NCBI RefSeq assembly: GCF_003344965.1
Contig: NZ_CP031194.1
Location: 3,534,001 to 3,598,000, forward strand
Reading direction: 5' to 3'
Source: Streptomyces paludis
Lineage (GTDB): Bacteria; Actinomycetota; Actinomycetes; Streptomycetales; Streptomycetaceae
DNA length: 64,000 nt
The notes under the pieces were generated by a model. The model saw nothing but the letters and a program-made list of their open reading frames with translations. It did not search any database and had not been told where the DNA came from. A program made the translations under genes and the position numbers. Shown in pieces: positions 29,973 to 38,974 of the stretch (its first letter is position 1; each line of letters starts with the position of its first letter).

Positions 29973-30608
29973 TCACCAGAGGCTGAGGGGGCGGCCCGCT
30001 CGCATTGCCGCGCGAATGCGTGCCGCGATATCCGCGCTGGGCTCCCCGGCCTCTCGGCCAGTCCGGATGGCGGCGCCGATCGCGCGGGAGCGGCCGGCGG
30101 GGCCTCGGAGGTCGGCGAGGGGACTGCCCGGGTTTCTGCGGCGGGCCAGCCACTCGGCCCGGTTCTCGGCCGCCGTGCCCAGCCTGAGGTGCGTCGGCTG
30201 CTGGCAGGAGTGGTTGTCGCAGGTGTGGCAGACGGTGGGGCTGTTGGTGTCCCAGCCGAGGCGGGGGATGACGCCGTGGGCGAGCTGGTACCCGTACAGA
30301 TGGCCCGGCACCGTCCCCTTGCGCGTCCTGCCCGGCCGTGAGGCGGCCCTGAAGCTGGCGTGGCCGGTGCTGGAGATCCCGCCGAAGAAGAACCAGCAGT
30401 CCTCGGTTGACGGGGTCCGGTAGACCTTCGCCCAGTACCGGGTCTGCACGGATTCGTCGGTCAGCCAGACCGTCCACTCAACGGCCGGTACGCGGACGGG
30501 AGTTGGCTCACCGATGAGGGAAAGTTGCTCGTCAATGTGAACGGGCCCGGCCCCGTTCACCGCCGCGAGCGGGAAGAGGCCGGGCCCGAAGTCGTTCTCA
30601 GGCGGCAT
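29973..30608 (-). CDS. HNH endonuclease-like protein
   Basis: 211 residues from ATG 30608. The zinc/HNH signature VCHTCDNHSCQQPTHLRLGTAAENRAEW is at about residues 127-154 (two cysteine pairs, then H-L-x-x-G-T-x-x-x-N), as in HNH nucleases of actinobacterial phages and mobile elements. Before it is a WFFFGGISSTGHASF strand, and the C-terminal ~50 residues carry an Arg-rich HTH-like segment. It overlaps the upstream 30598-31047 gene by 11 bases, so translation is probably coupled. It converges on the integrase with a 43-bp gap. Confidence 0.72.
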   Translation of the reverse strand: MPPENDFGPGLFPLAAVNGAGPVHIDEQLSLIGEPTPVRVPAVEWTVWLTDESVQTRYWAKVYRTPSTEDCWFFFGGISSTGHASFRAASRPGRTRKGTVPGHLYGYQLAHGVIPRLGWDTNSPTVCHTCDNHSCQQPTHLRLGTAAENRAEWLARRRNPGSPLADLRGPAGRSRAIGAAIRTGREAGEPSADIAARIRAAMRAGRPLSLW

Positions 30609-31047
30609 CAGCCCGGCTGTCGTCCGTCGTGACGGCCGGGGCCGGGACGCCCGAGGTCGCGGAGGCAGCGCCGGCCGCATCCGGTCGAGGCTTACGGGGT
30701 CGGGTCGAGCGGGGCCGCTCGGCGTGGGCACGTAGCTCTTCGATGATCTCCCTCGCCCGAGCGGCGGTAACAGGCTTCGCCTCGCGTTCCAGCTCCTCCG
30801 CCGGGACGCCCAGGAGTTCCGAGACCAACTCGGCGTCGTTGCCGAACAGTCGCAGGACTACAGCAGCAGCTTCCCGCGCCGTGACGTCGGCCTCCTCCTT
30901 CGCCTTGGCCGCCTTCACCGCGGCCTCGCGTGCAGTCAGCACGTTTGCGGCAGCCATCTCCCGCGTCTTCGCCTTCAGCGCTTCAGCAGCGCGAACCCGC
31001 CGGCGCAGCTCCGACGCGCTCACCGGTCCTGCCGAATTGGTGCCCAC
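30598..31047 (-). CDS. Coiled-coil/HTH-like hypothetical protein of the element
   Basis: About 149 residues from GTG 31047; an earlier start is possible because the frame is open to 31335. Residues 10-70 are a charged Ala-rich helix (SELRRRVRAAEALKAKTREMA and on) likely to form a coiled coil. A short helical pair around LFGNDAELVSELLGVPAEEL follows, then a basic tail (STRPRKPRPD). Possibly a small DNA-binding regulator; not recognised. Faces away from the dyad and the ParB gene. Confidence 0.55.
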   Translation of the reverse strand: MGTNSAGPVSASELRRRVRAAEALKAKTREMAAANVLTAREAAVKAAKAKEEADVTAREAAAVVLRLFGNDAELVSELLGVPAEELEREAKPVTAARAREIIEELRAHAERPRSTRPRKPRPDAAGAASATSGVPAPAVTTDDSRADAA

Positions 31048-31231
31048 CGTGCCCCCACTCTGTTCGAAATCAGTGCTCGTCGCGCGCACCGTAGGCACAG
31101 GTCCGCGGACATCTCGAACCACGCCTTCGGCAGGTGCTGGCGAGGGCGAAAGGCTGCCTCTGGCGGGTCCTCTCTCGGAGGGGGTGGGGGCTGGTGGGTT
31201 GGGTGCGGGCGCGTTGTGGTGCGGGTGGTGG

Positions 31232-31390
31232 GGGCGGGGTTCCCTCCTCGGCCGGACACCCCAGGGGGCGTACCAGGAACCCGGACACGGCGTCCAGGCC
31301 GGGCCGCTGCGCGGTCGCTTCGCGAGCCTGGACACCGCGCCCGGAACCCTGGTACGGCGGAGCTGTCCGACCGAGGAGGGAACCCCGCCC
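31232..31390. repeat. Large imperfect inverted repeat (arms about 65-68 bp)
   Basis: Left arm 31232-31299 and right arm 31326-31390 are reverse complements. The outer 27 bp (GGGCGGGGTTCCCTCCTCGG.CGGACA) differ at one base; the inner part matches less well (CGTACCAGG...CCGG...CGG.GTCCAGGC). The centre, 31300-31325, contains a smaller CGCGGTCGCTTCGCG dyad. It lies between the divergent coiled-coil and ParB-like genes and does not resemble an IS end. Candidate replication/partition locus or operator complex of the element. Confidence 0.75.
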
Positions 31391-31469
31391 GGGTGCGTTG
31401 TGGCCGGGCCCGGCCGGGCGGGTGCGGGTCGACGGTGGCGGGAAAGAGCAGGTCAGGGCCCATAGCAGG

Positions 31470-31498
31470 TTGATTCAATCCTTAGAACATGGTTTAAT
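31470..31498 (+). promoter_or_regulatory. Promoter of the ParB-like gene
   Basis: TTGATT (31470-31475) and TTTAAT (31493-31498) with a 17-base spacer, in the only AT-rich patch of this stretch, 91 bp before the ParB-like ATG. A good vegetative-type match. Confidence 0.6.
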
Positions 31499-31589
31499 TA
31501 GTGATATCGGAAGGGGGCGGGCAACCCCCCGACCGGCACCCCACCGGGCCGAACGGCCCGGCGCACTCTCACCAGAATGAGAAGGATCG

Positions 31590-33365
31590 ATGACGAACAC
31601 CAAGACCCAGGCCGGCGTCCAGACCTCCCCTGCCCCGTGGCCGACCCTCGCGGTCGCCGAGCTGGCCGCGCACCCCGGCAACGTCCGCGACATCCAGGCC
31701 CCGGCCGATCTGCTGGCCGACGTGAAGGACAACGGCGTCGTGGAGCCGCTGTACGTCGTGCGCACCCACGGCGACGTGCCGCAGGTCATCGACGGATTCC
31801 AGCGACTGGCCGCTGCCGTCGCCGCAGGGCTGGAGACCGTGCCGGTCACCCCGCGCCCCGTGATCCGGATCGACGCGCTCACCCCGCACCCGAAGAACGC
31901 CCGCGAGGACTTGGACATCAACGCGCCGTTCGTGGAGTCCCTCCGCGCTGAGGGCTGCCGGGACCCGGTCAAGATCCAGCGAGTTGACGGCGGAGTCCTC
32001 CAGGTCAACGACGGGAACCGCCGCCTGTACGGATCGAAGGACGCGGGTCTTACCCACCTGCCGTACGAGTGGGACGACGACGATCGCGACGCGGCCGGAC
32101 AGTTTCTCGACATGATCACGACCGCCCAGCACCGCAAGAGCCTGACGCCGTCGGAGATGAACCAGGCGATGTTCAGCGCCGCCGAGGCGGGCGCCCAGGT
32201 CGGCCGTATCGCCCGAGCCGCAGGCGTGCGGCAGAAGGACGTCAAGGCGCTGGTCAAGGTGCGGTCCGACGAGAAGCTGTCGGCCGCCGTCAGCGGCGCG
32301 AGCAGCTACGAGTGGACGTTCGAGCACATGGCCGCTCTCGGCGAGTTTGCCGATGACGCCGAAGCGCTCGCCGCGATCACCGAGGCCGCAGTCGAGGACG
32401 ACGCGGACGCCGGAGACGTCGACTGGGCCATTGCCGTGGAACGGACCAAGCGCGACAAGCGGATCAAGGCCGAGGCTCACCGGGCGGAGTTGGAGACGGC
32501 CGGGCAGAAGATCAGGGATGCCGAGGAGTTGTCCGAGCGGGCGGTGCCCGTGTGGCGGCTGCGCGGCATCAGCATCGAGGAGCACACCGAGTGCAAGGGG
32601 CTTGTGTGGGTGTTCGACGAGCGGCGGGGGGATCGGTACGAGCCCTACTGCTCCGCCCCCGGTCTGTACGGGCACGCGGTGCCCGAGGGTGCCAGCGCCA
32701 GCGGCAGTGCGACGACCAGCGCCGACAAGGAAGCCGAGCGCGCCGCCCGCGCCGCCGTCAAGAAGGGGAACATCGACTGGGACGCGGCCGAGGCCCTGCG
32801 CCGGAAGTGGATCACGGACCTGAGCAAGCGCCGCAACCTGCCGAAGAGCACCACCAGCACTCTGATCGAGCACGTCAATGAAGCTCTACTGAATGGCAGT
32901 TGGGGAATCTCCGACGACCTGAACAAGGAGGGCACCACCGAGATCCTGGCCGGTTTCCTGGGGCTGAACGCCGAGCAGGCCAAGGACCGGGGCAGCTTCA
33001 CCGGGCACGTCGCCAAGGACCCGCGCCGGGCCCCGCAGCTCCAGTTCGCCGCCATCGCCGCCGTACGGGAGAAGTGCGCGAACCGGTCTGCGTGGCGAAC
33101 CGACGACCAGCACGCCCCGTGGACGCGGAAGCCCACCGCCCGTTGGTTCAAGATCCTGGCGTCTCTGGGGTACCCGCTCACGCCCATTGAGCAGTCCGTC
33201 GTGGACGAGGAGCCGTACGACCCGGCGAAGAAGAAGCCCCGCGCCGCGATCACGTCCGGCAGCGAACCGGAGGCCGAGCAGGAGCCCGGCACCGACGAGG
33301 AGACAAGCGCGCCGGAGGTCGAAGGGGCCGACGAACCGGCCAGCGACGACGAAGCCGCCGCCTAG
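31590..33365 (+). CDS. Plasmid/mobile-element ParB-like nuclease-domain protein
   Basis: 591 residues. Two ParB/sulfiredoxin-like segments in tandem: residues about 18-85 (AVAELAAHPGNVRDIQAPADLLADVKDNGVVEPL...DGFQRLAAAV) and about 88-160 (IRIDALTPHPKNAREDLDINAPFVESLRAEGCRDPV...VNDGNRRLY). A helical KorB-like segment follows (TPSEMNQAMFSAAEAGAQVGRIARAAGVRQKDV, HTH at about 195-225). The second half is charged and ends in an acidic tail. It resembles ParB-type proteins of actinomycete plasmids and phages. Reads away from the dyad; no ParA ATPase is next to it. Confidence 0.78.
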   Translation: MTNTKTQAGVQTSPAPWPTLAVAELAAHPGNVRDIQAPADLLADVKDNGVVEPLYVVRTHGDVPQVIDGFQRLAAAVAAGLETVPVTPRPVIRIDALTPHPKNAREDLDINAPFVESLRAEGCRDPVKIQRVDGGVLQVNDGNRRLYGSKDAGLTHLPYEWDDDDRDAAGQFLDMITTAQHRKSLTPSEMNQAMFSAAEAGAQVGRIARAAGVRQKDVKALVKVRSDEKLSAAVSGASSYEWTFEHMAALGEFADDAEALAAITEAAVEDDADAGDVDWAIAVERTKRDKRIKAEAHRAELETAGQKIRDAEELSERAVPVWRLRGISIEEHTECKGLVWVFDERRGDRYEPYCSAPGLYGHAVPEGASASGSATTSADKEAERAARAAVKKGNIDWDAAEALRRKWITDLSKRRNLPKSTTSTLIEHVNEALLNGSWGISDDLNKEGTTEILAGFLGLNAEQAKDRGSFTGHVAKDPRRAPQLQFAAIAAVREKCANRSAWRTDDQHAPWTRKPTARWFKILASLGYPLTPIEQSVVDEEPYDPAKKKPRAAITSGSEPEAEQEPGTDEETSAPEVEGADEPASDDEAAA

Positions 33366-33430
33366 CCCCGCAGCCGCCCGACGCCGGGGGCGGGAATCTC
33401 CCCGCCCCCGGCCGCCCCAGGAGCCCCACA

Positions 33431-34580
33431 GTGACCCGTACGCCCCTGTTCGAGACCCTCGCCGACGACCACGGTTGCGGGTGCGTCCCCGCCCCGGCCG
33501 AGCCCGACCCCAGCACCACCGCCGACGTCATGCAGGCCCGCGCCATCGCCGCAGGGCTCGCGGAGTTCGGCATCGGGTCCGCCCGCTGGTCAGCCGCGTA
33601 CGACTGCGAAGCCGCCGCCGTCGTACTGCGCGTGGACACCGCGCGCGGACTGTACGCGCTCGCCATCCCCGCCCCCGGCCAGCCGTTCCCCGTACGCCAC
33701 CGGGGCGAGCGCATCGGCGCTCTCGATTGCTGCCGTACGCTGTCGGCGGTGCCGTACGCCCGCCACGAGAACGGCGAGATGCGGCAGTTGGGCACGACGT
33801 GCGTCGAGCCGTACACCGGTCTGCCGATCAAGGGACTTGAGGCCCTGTGGCGATTCGGCACACTGAAGGACTCCGACTGGGACGGCGAGGGGGGGCATCC
33901 CGGCCGACCTCCGCGTCCCGGTGACCGAGGTTCTGCGGGTCACCGCCGCCATCGTGAAGACGGAGGGCAGGTTCTACAGCCGGTCCGAGCAGTGGAAGAA
34001 CACGATGCCGACCGCCGACGGCGTCGAAGCGTACTTCTTCGACCGCAAGGCCCCGCAGGAGTGGAAGGACGGTATCGACGCCAACCCCGACGCGCCGACC
34101 ACCGCCGCCGCCGTCCGGGCGTGGGCCGTCCAGGGATACGGCAGCCTCTCCGACTACCGCCACAAGGTGGGCCAGCTCGCCAAGGGTGAGACGGTCGACC
34201 CGCGCCACCTGCCGACGCTGGTGTCCGCCATCGCGGGTTGGTACCGCGACCAGGAGAAGGAAGCCGCCGAGCGGGCCACCCAGAACAGCAAGCCGCAGGG
34301 CACAGTGGGCGAGCGGATCACCACCACCGCCACCGTCACCACCGTGATCGAGCTGGAGGACCGTACGTACGGCTACCACACCCAGCGCCGCCGACTGGTG
34401 AAGTTCCAGGACCCGAGCGGCAACGTGTTCGTCTGGTTCAGCAGCGCCGGGACGGTCCCCGACCAGGGCGACGAGGTCGAGCTGACCGGCACGGTCAAGG
34501 ACCACAGCATCTACGGCGAGACCGCACAGACCGTACTCACCCGGTGCCGGGTCGCCGCACGCGAACCGGTCGCCGCGTAG
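33431..34580 (+). pseudogene. Frameshifted mobile-element protein with C-terminal OB-fold-like domain
   Basis: The first frame runs from GTG 33431 (MTRTPLFETLADDHG) into a run of seven G at 33889-33895. The continuation ADLRVPVTEVLRVTAAIVKTEG is in the next frame and runs to 34580. Six G would join them into one protein of about 382 residues. The N-terminal part has paired Cys/His (DDHGCGC, DCEAA, DCCRT). The C-terminal part, from about ERITTTATVTTVIELEDRTYG to LTGTVKDHSIYGE, has the beta pattern of an OB fold seen in phage and plasmid ssDNA-binding-like proteins. Function not established. The frameshift could be real, programmed or an assembly error. Confidence 0.65.
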
Positions 34581-34841
34581 CAGGAGCCCGGCCGGGCGAG
34601 AGTCACCGCCCGGCCGGACCCCGGCCGCCGGGCCGTGGGCCGTGCGGCATCGAGCCGCCCACCCCACGCAGCGCCCACCGCCGTCCGGAACCGCCCGCGT
34701 CGGCGGCCGGCCCCGGACACCGGGCCCTGTACGAAGGGCGCGCCCTTCGGGACGGCTCAGCCCGGCCCGGCTCGCAGCCGGCCGGAACGTCCGGGCCGCG
34801 GGCGGCCCTCCCGCTCCGGCCGGACGCCGGGCCAAGGGGCT

Positions 34842-35045
34842 GCAAGCCCAGACCAGCTTGAGCAGCCGGCCCGGCGCGGCCATGAACCGCTTCAGCAACC
34901 CCGGGGAGGCCATCGAGTCGTGCACATTGGCAGGCACGGTCACCTTCAGCAGCAGGCCCAGGGTGTCGGTCAGAATGTGGCGCTTCCTGCCGTCGCGCGA
35001 ATTCGCGCCGTCACAGCCGCGGCTGTCGCCGGTGACGGCCAAGCC
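34842..35045 (-). pseudogene. Remnant of an IS5-family transposase
   Basis: Reverse-strand translation gives GDSRGCDGANSRDGRKRHILTDTLG and LLLKVTVPANVHDSMASPGLL, the RKRH-DTLG-L block typical of IS5-group transposases. No start, catalytic C-terminus or inverted repeats are seen. It differs from the IS at 37879-38974. The rest of the 34581-35084 gap is GC-rich sequence without a supportable gene. Confidence 0.7.
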
Positions 35046-35084
35046 CCTGCTTTGAGAAGGGAGGGCGATGGGAAACTGGCGGGT

Positions 35085-35885
35085 ATGGATATCCGTCGCA
35101 GGAACAACGTCACCGTCACCGGCCGTGCGGACGGGCCGGTGTTGCTGCTGGCCCACGGGTTCGGCTGTGACCAGAACATGTGGCGTCTGGTGGCCCCCGC
35201 CCTGGCCGAGAGCTTCCGGGTGGTGCTCTTCGACTACGTGGGCTCGGGTCGGGCGGACTCTTCGGCCTGGGATGAGCGGCGCTACAGCTCGCTGGAGGGC
35301 TACGCGCGCGATGTGCTGGAGGTTGCCGAGGAGCTGGATCTGCGGGATGTGACGTTCGTTGGGCATTCGGTCAGCGCGATGGTCGGGGTGCACGCGGCTG
35401 CGAAGGCGCCGGAGCGTATCTCGCGTCTGGTGATGGTCGCTCCCTCGCCTCGCTACATCGACGAAGACGGCTACCGTGGCGGTTTCAGCGCGGAGGACAT
35501 CGACGAGCTGCTGGAGTCTTTGGAGTCGAACTATCTGGGCTGGTCGGCGGCGATGGCACCGGTCATCATGGGGAACGCGGACCGTCCGGAACTCGGCCAG
35601 GAGCTGACCGGCTCGTTCTGCGCGACCGACCCGGACATGGCCCGGGTCTTCGCCCGCACGACGTTCCTGTCCGACAGCCGCGCGGACCTGAAGACGGTCA
35701 CAGTGGCGACGCTGATCCTGGAGTGCCGGCAGGACGTGATCGCTCCCCGCGAGGTCGGCGCCTACGTCCGCGACGCCATCCCCGGCAGTCGGCTGGTCAC
35801 CCTGGAGGCGACGGGGCACTGCCCGCAGCTGAGCGCACCGCGGGCCACCACGGGGGCGATCACCGACTTCGTCGGAGCGGTTTGA
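35085..35885 (+). CDS. rsbQ: RsbQ-like alpha/beta hydrolase (stress-sensor partner)
   Basis: 266 residues. The alpha/beta-hydrolase triad is visible as Ser95 (VGHSVSAMV), Asp217 (CRQDVIAP) and His245 (TGHCPQLS), almost the same positions as in B. subtilis RsbQ (96/219/247). The segments HGFGCDQNMW and FDYVGSGRAD are near-identical to RsbQ. In Bacillus, RsbQ activates the PAS-phosphatase RsbP on energy stress. The next gene here encodes a PAS-PP2C phosphatase and overlaps it by one base, which strongly supports the assignment. ATG 35085 with AGAAGGGAGGGCG upstream. Confidence 0.9.
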   Translation: MDIRRRNNVTVTGRADGPVLLLAHGFGCDQNMWRLVAPALAESFRVVLFDYVGSGRADSSAWDERRYSSLEGYARDVLEVAEELDLRDVTFVGHSVSAMVGVHAAAKAPERISRLVMVAPSPRYIDEDGYRGGFSAEDIDELLESLESNYLGWSAAMAPVIMGNADRPELGQELTGSFCATDPDMARVFARTTFLSDSRADLKTVTVATLILECRQDVIAPREVGAYVRDAIPGSRLVTLEATGHCPQLSAPRATTGAITDFVGAV

Positions 35886-37168
35886 TGATGTGCCGTACGG
35901 GCCAGGCTCCGGAGCCGGGTGAGGAGCAGGATGTGGACGCCAAGGATGTGGTGTTCGCCTCGCTGCTGGAGGACAGTGCCAAGGAGCTGTACGAGCAGGC
36001 CCCGTGCGGGTATCTGTCGACGCTGATGGACGGCACCATCGCGAAGATCAACACCACGTTGCTGGAGTGGCTGGGCCTGGAGCGGGCCCAGGTGGTGGGG
36101 CTGATGCGGTTCGCTGATCTGCTGAGCGTGGGCGGCAAGCTGTACCACGAGACGCACTTCGCGCCACTGTTGCAGATGAAGGGCGAGGTCAGCGGCATCG
36201 CCATGGACATCAAGGCCGCAGCCGGGCGGATGCCGGTGCTGGTCACCTCCAAGGTGAAGACGAGCGAGGACGGCGAGCCGCTGCTGATCCGTACCACCGT
36301 CTTCGACGCCCGCGACCGCCGCGCGTACGAGAGCGAGTTGCTGCGCGGCCGCCAGGCGGCCGAGGAAGCACGCCGGCAGGCCGAGGCCGACCGCGAGCGG
36401 CTCCAGGAAGCTCTTGCCGTCCTCCAGCAGAGCCTGCTGCCCGCCAAGCTGCCCACGGTTCCGGGCCTGGAGGCAGCCTCCCATTACCACACGGCCTCGC
36501 CGGATCTGCTGGGCGGAGACTTCTACGACCTGTTCCCCCTGGTCGCCGGCCGGTGGGCGTTCTTCCTCGGCGACGTCTGCGGCAAGGGCCCCCAGGCCGC
36601 GGCCGTGACCTCGCTGGCCCGCTACACCCTGCGCGCCACCGCCCTCCACGATGCCGATCCGGTCAGCGTGCTGACCACGTTGAACACGGTGCTGCACCAG
36701 CGGTACACCAGCGGCGACCCCCGCTATTGCACCGCCATATTCGGTGTCCTCGACCTCACCGGCGACCACGTCGGCGTGCACCTTGCCTCCGGCGGACACC
36801 CCTCCGCGCTGATCCAGCGCGCGGACGGCAGTGCCGACTACCTCCCCACCACCGGCGGCATGCTCATCGGCGTTCTGCCCCAGGTCGAGGTCGTTGCCGC
36901 CCGTGCCCGGCTGCTGCCCGGTGACACCCTGCTCCTTTACACCGACGGCGTGACCGAGGCCCGCACCGGAGCCGACCGCGAGCTGTACGGAGAGGACGCC
37001 CTGCGCGCCTTCACCGCTGATCAGCCCCCGGCCGGCCCGCAGGCCCTGGTCACAGCCCTGACCCGGCTCCTCGCCGCGTTCGGCGACGGCCTCGACGACG
37101 ACACAGCACTGCTCGCCCTCGGCGTGCCCGCCGCGCTTCCGAGCACCACGAGTGAAGATCTGACATGA
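35885..37168 (+). CDS. rsbP: RsbP-like PAS-PP2C (SpoIIE-type) phosphatase
   Basis: 427 residues. PAS domain at about 25-130 (YEQAPCGYLSTLMDGTIAKINTTLLEWLGLERAQVVG), coiled-coil linker about 143-185 (ESELLRGRQAAEEARRQAEADRERL), then a PP2C/SpoIIE phosphatase domain from about 195. Metal-binding aspartates are in GGDFYDLFPL, GDVCGKG, LLYTDGVTEAR and DDDTALLAL. It should dephosphorylate an STAS anti-sigma antagonist, and such a gene overlaps its 3' end by four bases. Start taken at ATG 35885, overlapping the rsbQ stop; ATG 35888 is equally possible. Confidence 0.92.
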   Translation: MMCRTGQAPEPGEEQDVDAKDVVFASLLEDSAKELYEQAPCGYLSTLMDGTIAKINTTLLEWLGLERAQVVGLMRFADLLSVGGKLYHETHFAPLLQMKGEVSGIAMDIKAAAGRMPVLVTSKVKTSEDGEPLLIRTTVFDARDRRAYESELLRGRQAAEEARRQAEADRERLQEALAVLQQSLLPAKLPTVPGLEAASHYHTASPDLLGGDFYDLFPLVAGRWAFFLGDVCGKGPQAAAVTSLARYTLRATALHDADPVSVLTTLNTVLHQRYTSGDPRYCTAIFGVLDLTGDHVGVHLASGGHPSALIQRADGSADYLPTTGGMLIGVLPQVEVVAARARLLPGDTLLLYTDGVTEARTGADRELYGEDALRAFTADQPPAGPQALVTALTRLLAAFGDGLDDDTALLALGVPAALPSTTSEDLT

Positions 37169-37518
37169 GCCCACTGACGATCACTGCCCAAGACGCCGCC
37201 ACCGGCCCCGTACTGGAGATCACCGGCAACCTCGACTACGCGACGGCGCCCGAGCTGCGCAAGATCGTGAACGGCCTGACCGTTGCCGCGGGGCAACTCT
37301 TGGTTCTGGATCTGGCCGGCCTGGATTTCTGCGACTCCAGCGGGATCAGCGCTCTGCTGTCGGCCCGAAGCCTGGCCATCGAACAAGGCGCGGGCACAGC
37401 TCTGGCCGCCGTACCCGCCAACACTGCCCGCATCCTGCGCACCGTGGGCCTGGACCGGGTGTTCACCATCCATCCGGACGTCTCGGCGGCCACCGCCCGC
37501 AGCGCCGCCGCCCGCTGA
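37165..37518 (+). CDS. STAS-domain anti-sigma factor antagonist (RsbV-like)
   Basis: 117 residues forming a single STAS domain. The phosphorylatable serine lies in LDLAGLDFCDSSGISALLSA, and EITGNLDYATAPELRKIV is the opening strand-helix. In the partner-switch scheme the unphosphorylated form captures an RsbW-type kinase and frees a SigB-like sigma factor. It overlaps the phosphatase gene (ATGA), so rsbQ-rsbP-STAS is one operon. No kinase or sigma factor is encoded nearby, so it must act on partners elsewhere. Confidence 0.93.
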   Translation: MSPLTITAQDAATGPVLEITGNLDYATAPELRKIVNGLTVAAGQLLVLDLAGLDFCDSSGISALLSARSLAIEQGAGTALAAVPANTARILRTVGLDRVFTIHPDVSAATARSAAAR

Positions 37519-37705
37519 TCCGGCCCTGGGAGACGGCTGGCCGGGTCCCAGCGCCAGGGCGGGGCCCGGCGCAGTCGATCTTCGGCATTGAGGGTGTCCT
37601 GTGGGCGGCGGAGTCGTCCGTGCCGATTTTTGGGGTAGAGGTTCGGTGCGGGCCGGGCATCAGCTGGGCTCCAGGGATGTCGCCCACTTGGGAGGAATGG
37701 TTTCG

Positions 37706-37879
37706 ATGAGCACACAGGACAAGGCCGCCAACATTGGTGACAAGCTCAAGGGCAAAGCAAAAGAAGCGGCCGGCAAGGTGACCGGTAACCAGCGTCTGGA
37801 AGCCGAGGGAAAGGCCGACCAGGCCAAGGGAGACATCAAGCAGGCAGGCGAGAAGATCAAGGACGCCCTCAAGGACTAG
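37706..37879 (+). CDS. CsbD-family general stress protein
   Basis: 57 residues, highly charged: DKAANIGDKLKGKAKEAAGK then VTGNQRLEAEGKADQAKGD, the CsbD repeat pattern. CsbD proteins belong to sigma-B-type stress regulons. ATG 37706 is chosen because GGAGGA lies 9 bases upstream. An IS is inserted exactly at its stop codon: the TA of the current TAG is the target duplication, and the sequence beyond the IS (TAATCC) suggests the original stop was TAA, so the protein is unchanged. Confidence 0.9.
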   Translation: MSTQDKAANIGDKLKGKAKEAAGKVTGNQRLEAEGKADQAKGDIKQAGEKIKDALKD

Positions 37880-38974
37880 GGCCTGTGTGATGTCGTGATC
37901 AGTATTTTCATTTCGCTGCCGTGCAGGGGTGGATCGCAGTAGGAAGTCGGTGTGACGCGCCGACAACTCAGCGACGACCAGTGGGAACTCATCCAGCCGT
38001 ACTTGCCGATCGGCGAGTACGGCCCCTATCCGGTGAAACTTCGGGAGCAGTTCGAGGGGGTGATCTGGCGTTTTAGGTCCGGCGCTCAGTGGCGTGAAAT
38101 GCCCGCGGAGTTCGGCCCCTGGCCCACCGTCTACGGCCGTTTCCGGGTCTGGCGGGACGCGGGAGTTTTCACCGCGCTGCTGGAAGGGCTGATCGCCGAG
38201 GCCGCCCGGCGGGGGAAGACGGACCTGTCGCTGGTCAGTGTGGATTCCACGACCGCCCGAGCGCATCACGATGCCGCCGGGATGCGCATCGATCCCGAGG
38301 TCATGGAAGCCCTGGAGAAGGCCGTGCGGGAACAGGAACAGACCCGGCAAAAGGGGGCGGCCCAGCGGAACAGAACGGACAGGACACCGGAGACGGCCCC
38401 GGCCCCGAAGAGCGGCGACGCGTCCGGCGCCGGCGCAGGGTCCGTCTGAAACAGGCCCTGCTCGGCAGATCCAGAGGTGGCCTGACCTGCAAGGTCCATC
38501 TTGCGTCCGACCGCTGGTGCCGGCCGCTGGCGATCGTGGTGACCGCCGGACAGGCCGCCGACAGCCCGCAGTTCGTCCCGATCCTGGAGAAGGTCCGTGT
38601 CCGGCTGTCCGTCGGGCGCCCGCGCACCCGGCCCTCCGCCGTGGCCGGGGACAAGGCGTACTCCTCCCGCGCCAACCGCGCCTACCTGCGCAGACGCGGC
38701 ATCAAGGCCGTCATCCCGGAGAAGAGGGACCAAGCCGCCCACCGCAAGAACAGAGGCCGCAGAGGCGGCCGGCCCCTCACCCACGACACGGACCTCTACA
38801 AGGACCGCAACACCGTCGAACGCATGATCAACAGACTGAAAGCCTGGCGAGGCATCGCCAGCGCTACGACAAGACCCCCGAAAGCTACGACGCCGGCCTC
38901 CACCTCAGGGCCTCCATGCTCTGGATCAACGACCTCATACCCACGACCAGATGATCACGACCTCACACAGGCCC
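37879..38974 (+). mobile_element. IS5-family insertion sequence (about 1.1 kb)
   Basis: Terminal inverted repeats of about 23 bp: left from 37879 (GGGCCTGTGTGATGTCGTGA), right ending at 38974 (TCACGACCTCACACAGGCCC), one internal mismatch. TA occurs on both outer sides (37877-37878 and 38975-38976), the probable target duplication. It contains one transposase split over two frames. It sits on the CsbD stop codon, and the CsbD terminator lies just beyond it. Confidence 0.9.
37952..38954 (+). pseudogene. IS5-family transposase (two-frame, with an additional frameshift)
   Basis: OrfA begins at GTG 37952 with the DDE-family N-terminus RRQLSDDQWELIQPYLP and VDSTTARAHHDAAG. OrfB continues in the -1 frame from a slippery A-AAG-GGG site at 38350-38356: GGLTCKVHLASDRWCRPLAI, then AGDKAYSSRANRAYL and YKDRNTVERMINRLKAW (with the catalytic Glu region). 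Such -1 frameshifting is normal for IS427-type members. A second shift near 38862-38866 is not: the C-terminal RYDKTPESYDAGLHLRASML is in the third frame, consistent with a one-base loss in GCCAGCGC. The copy is probably inactive. Confidence 0.8.

Noticed and set aside
33828..35819. Reverse-strand 663-codon frame over the element genes and rsbQ
   Set aside because: Only the 34842-35045 part has real similarity (IS5 transposase remnant); the rest is antisense to recognisable genes.
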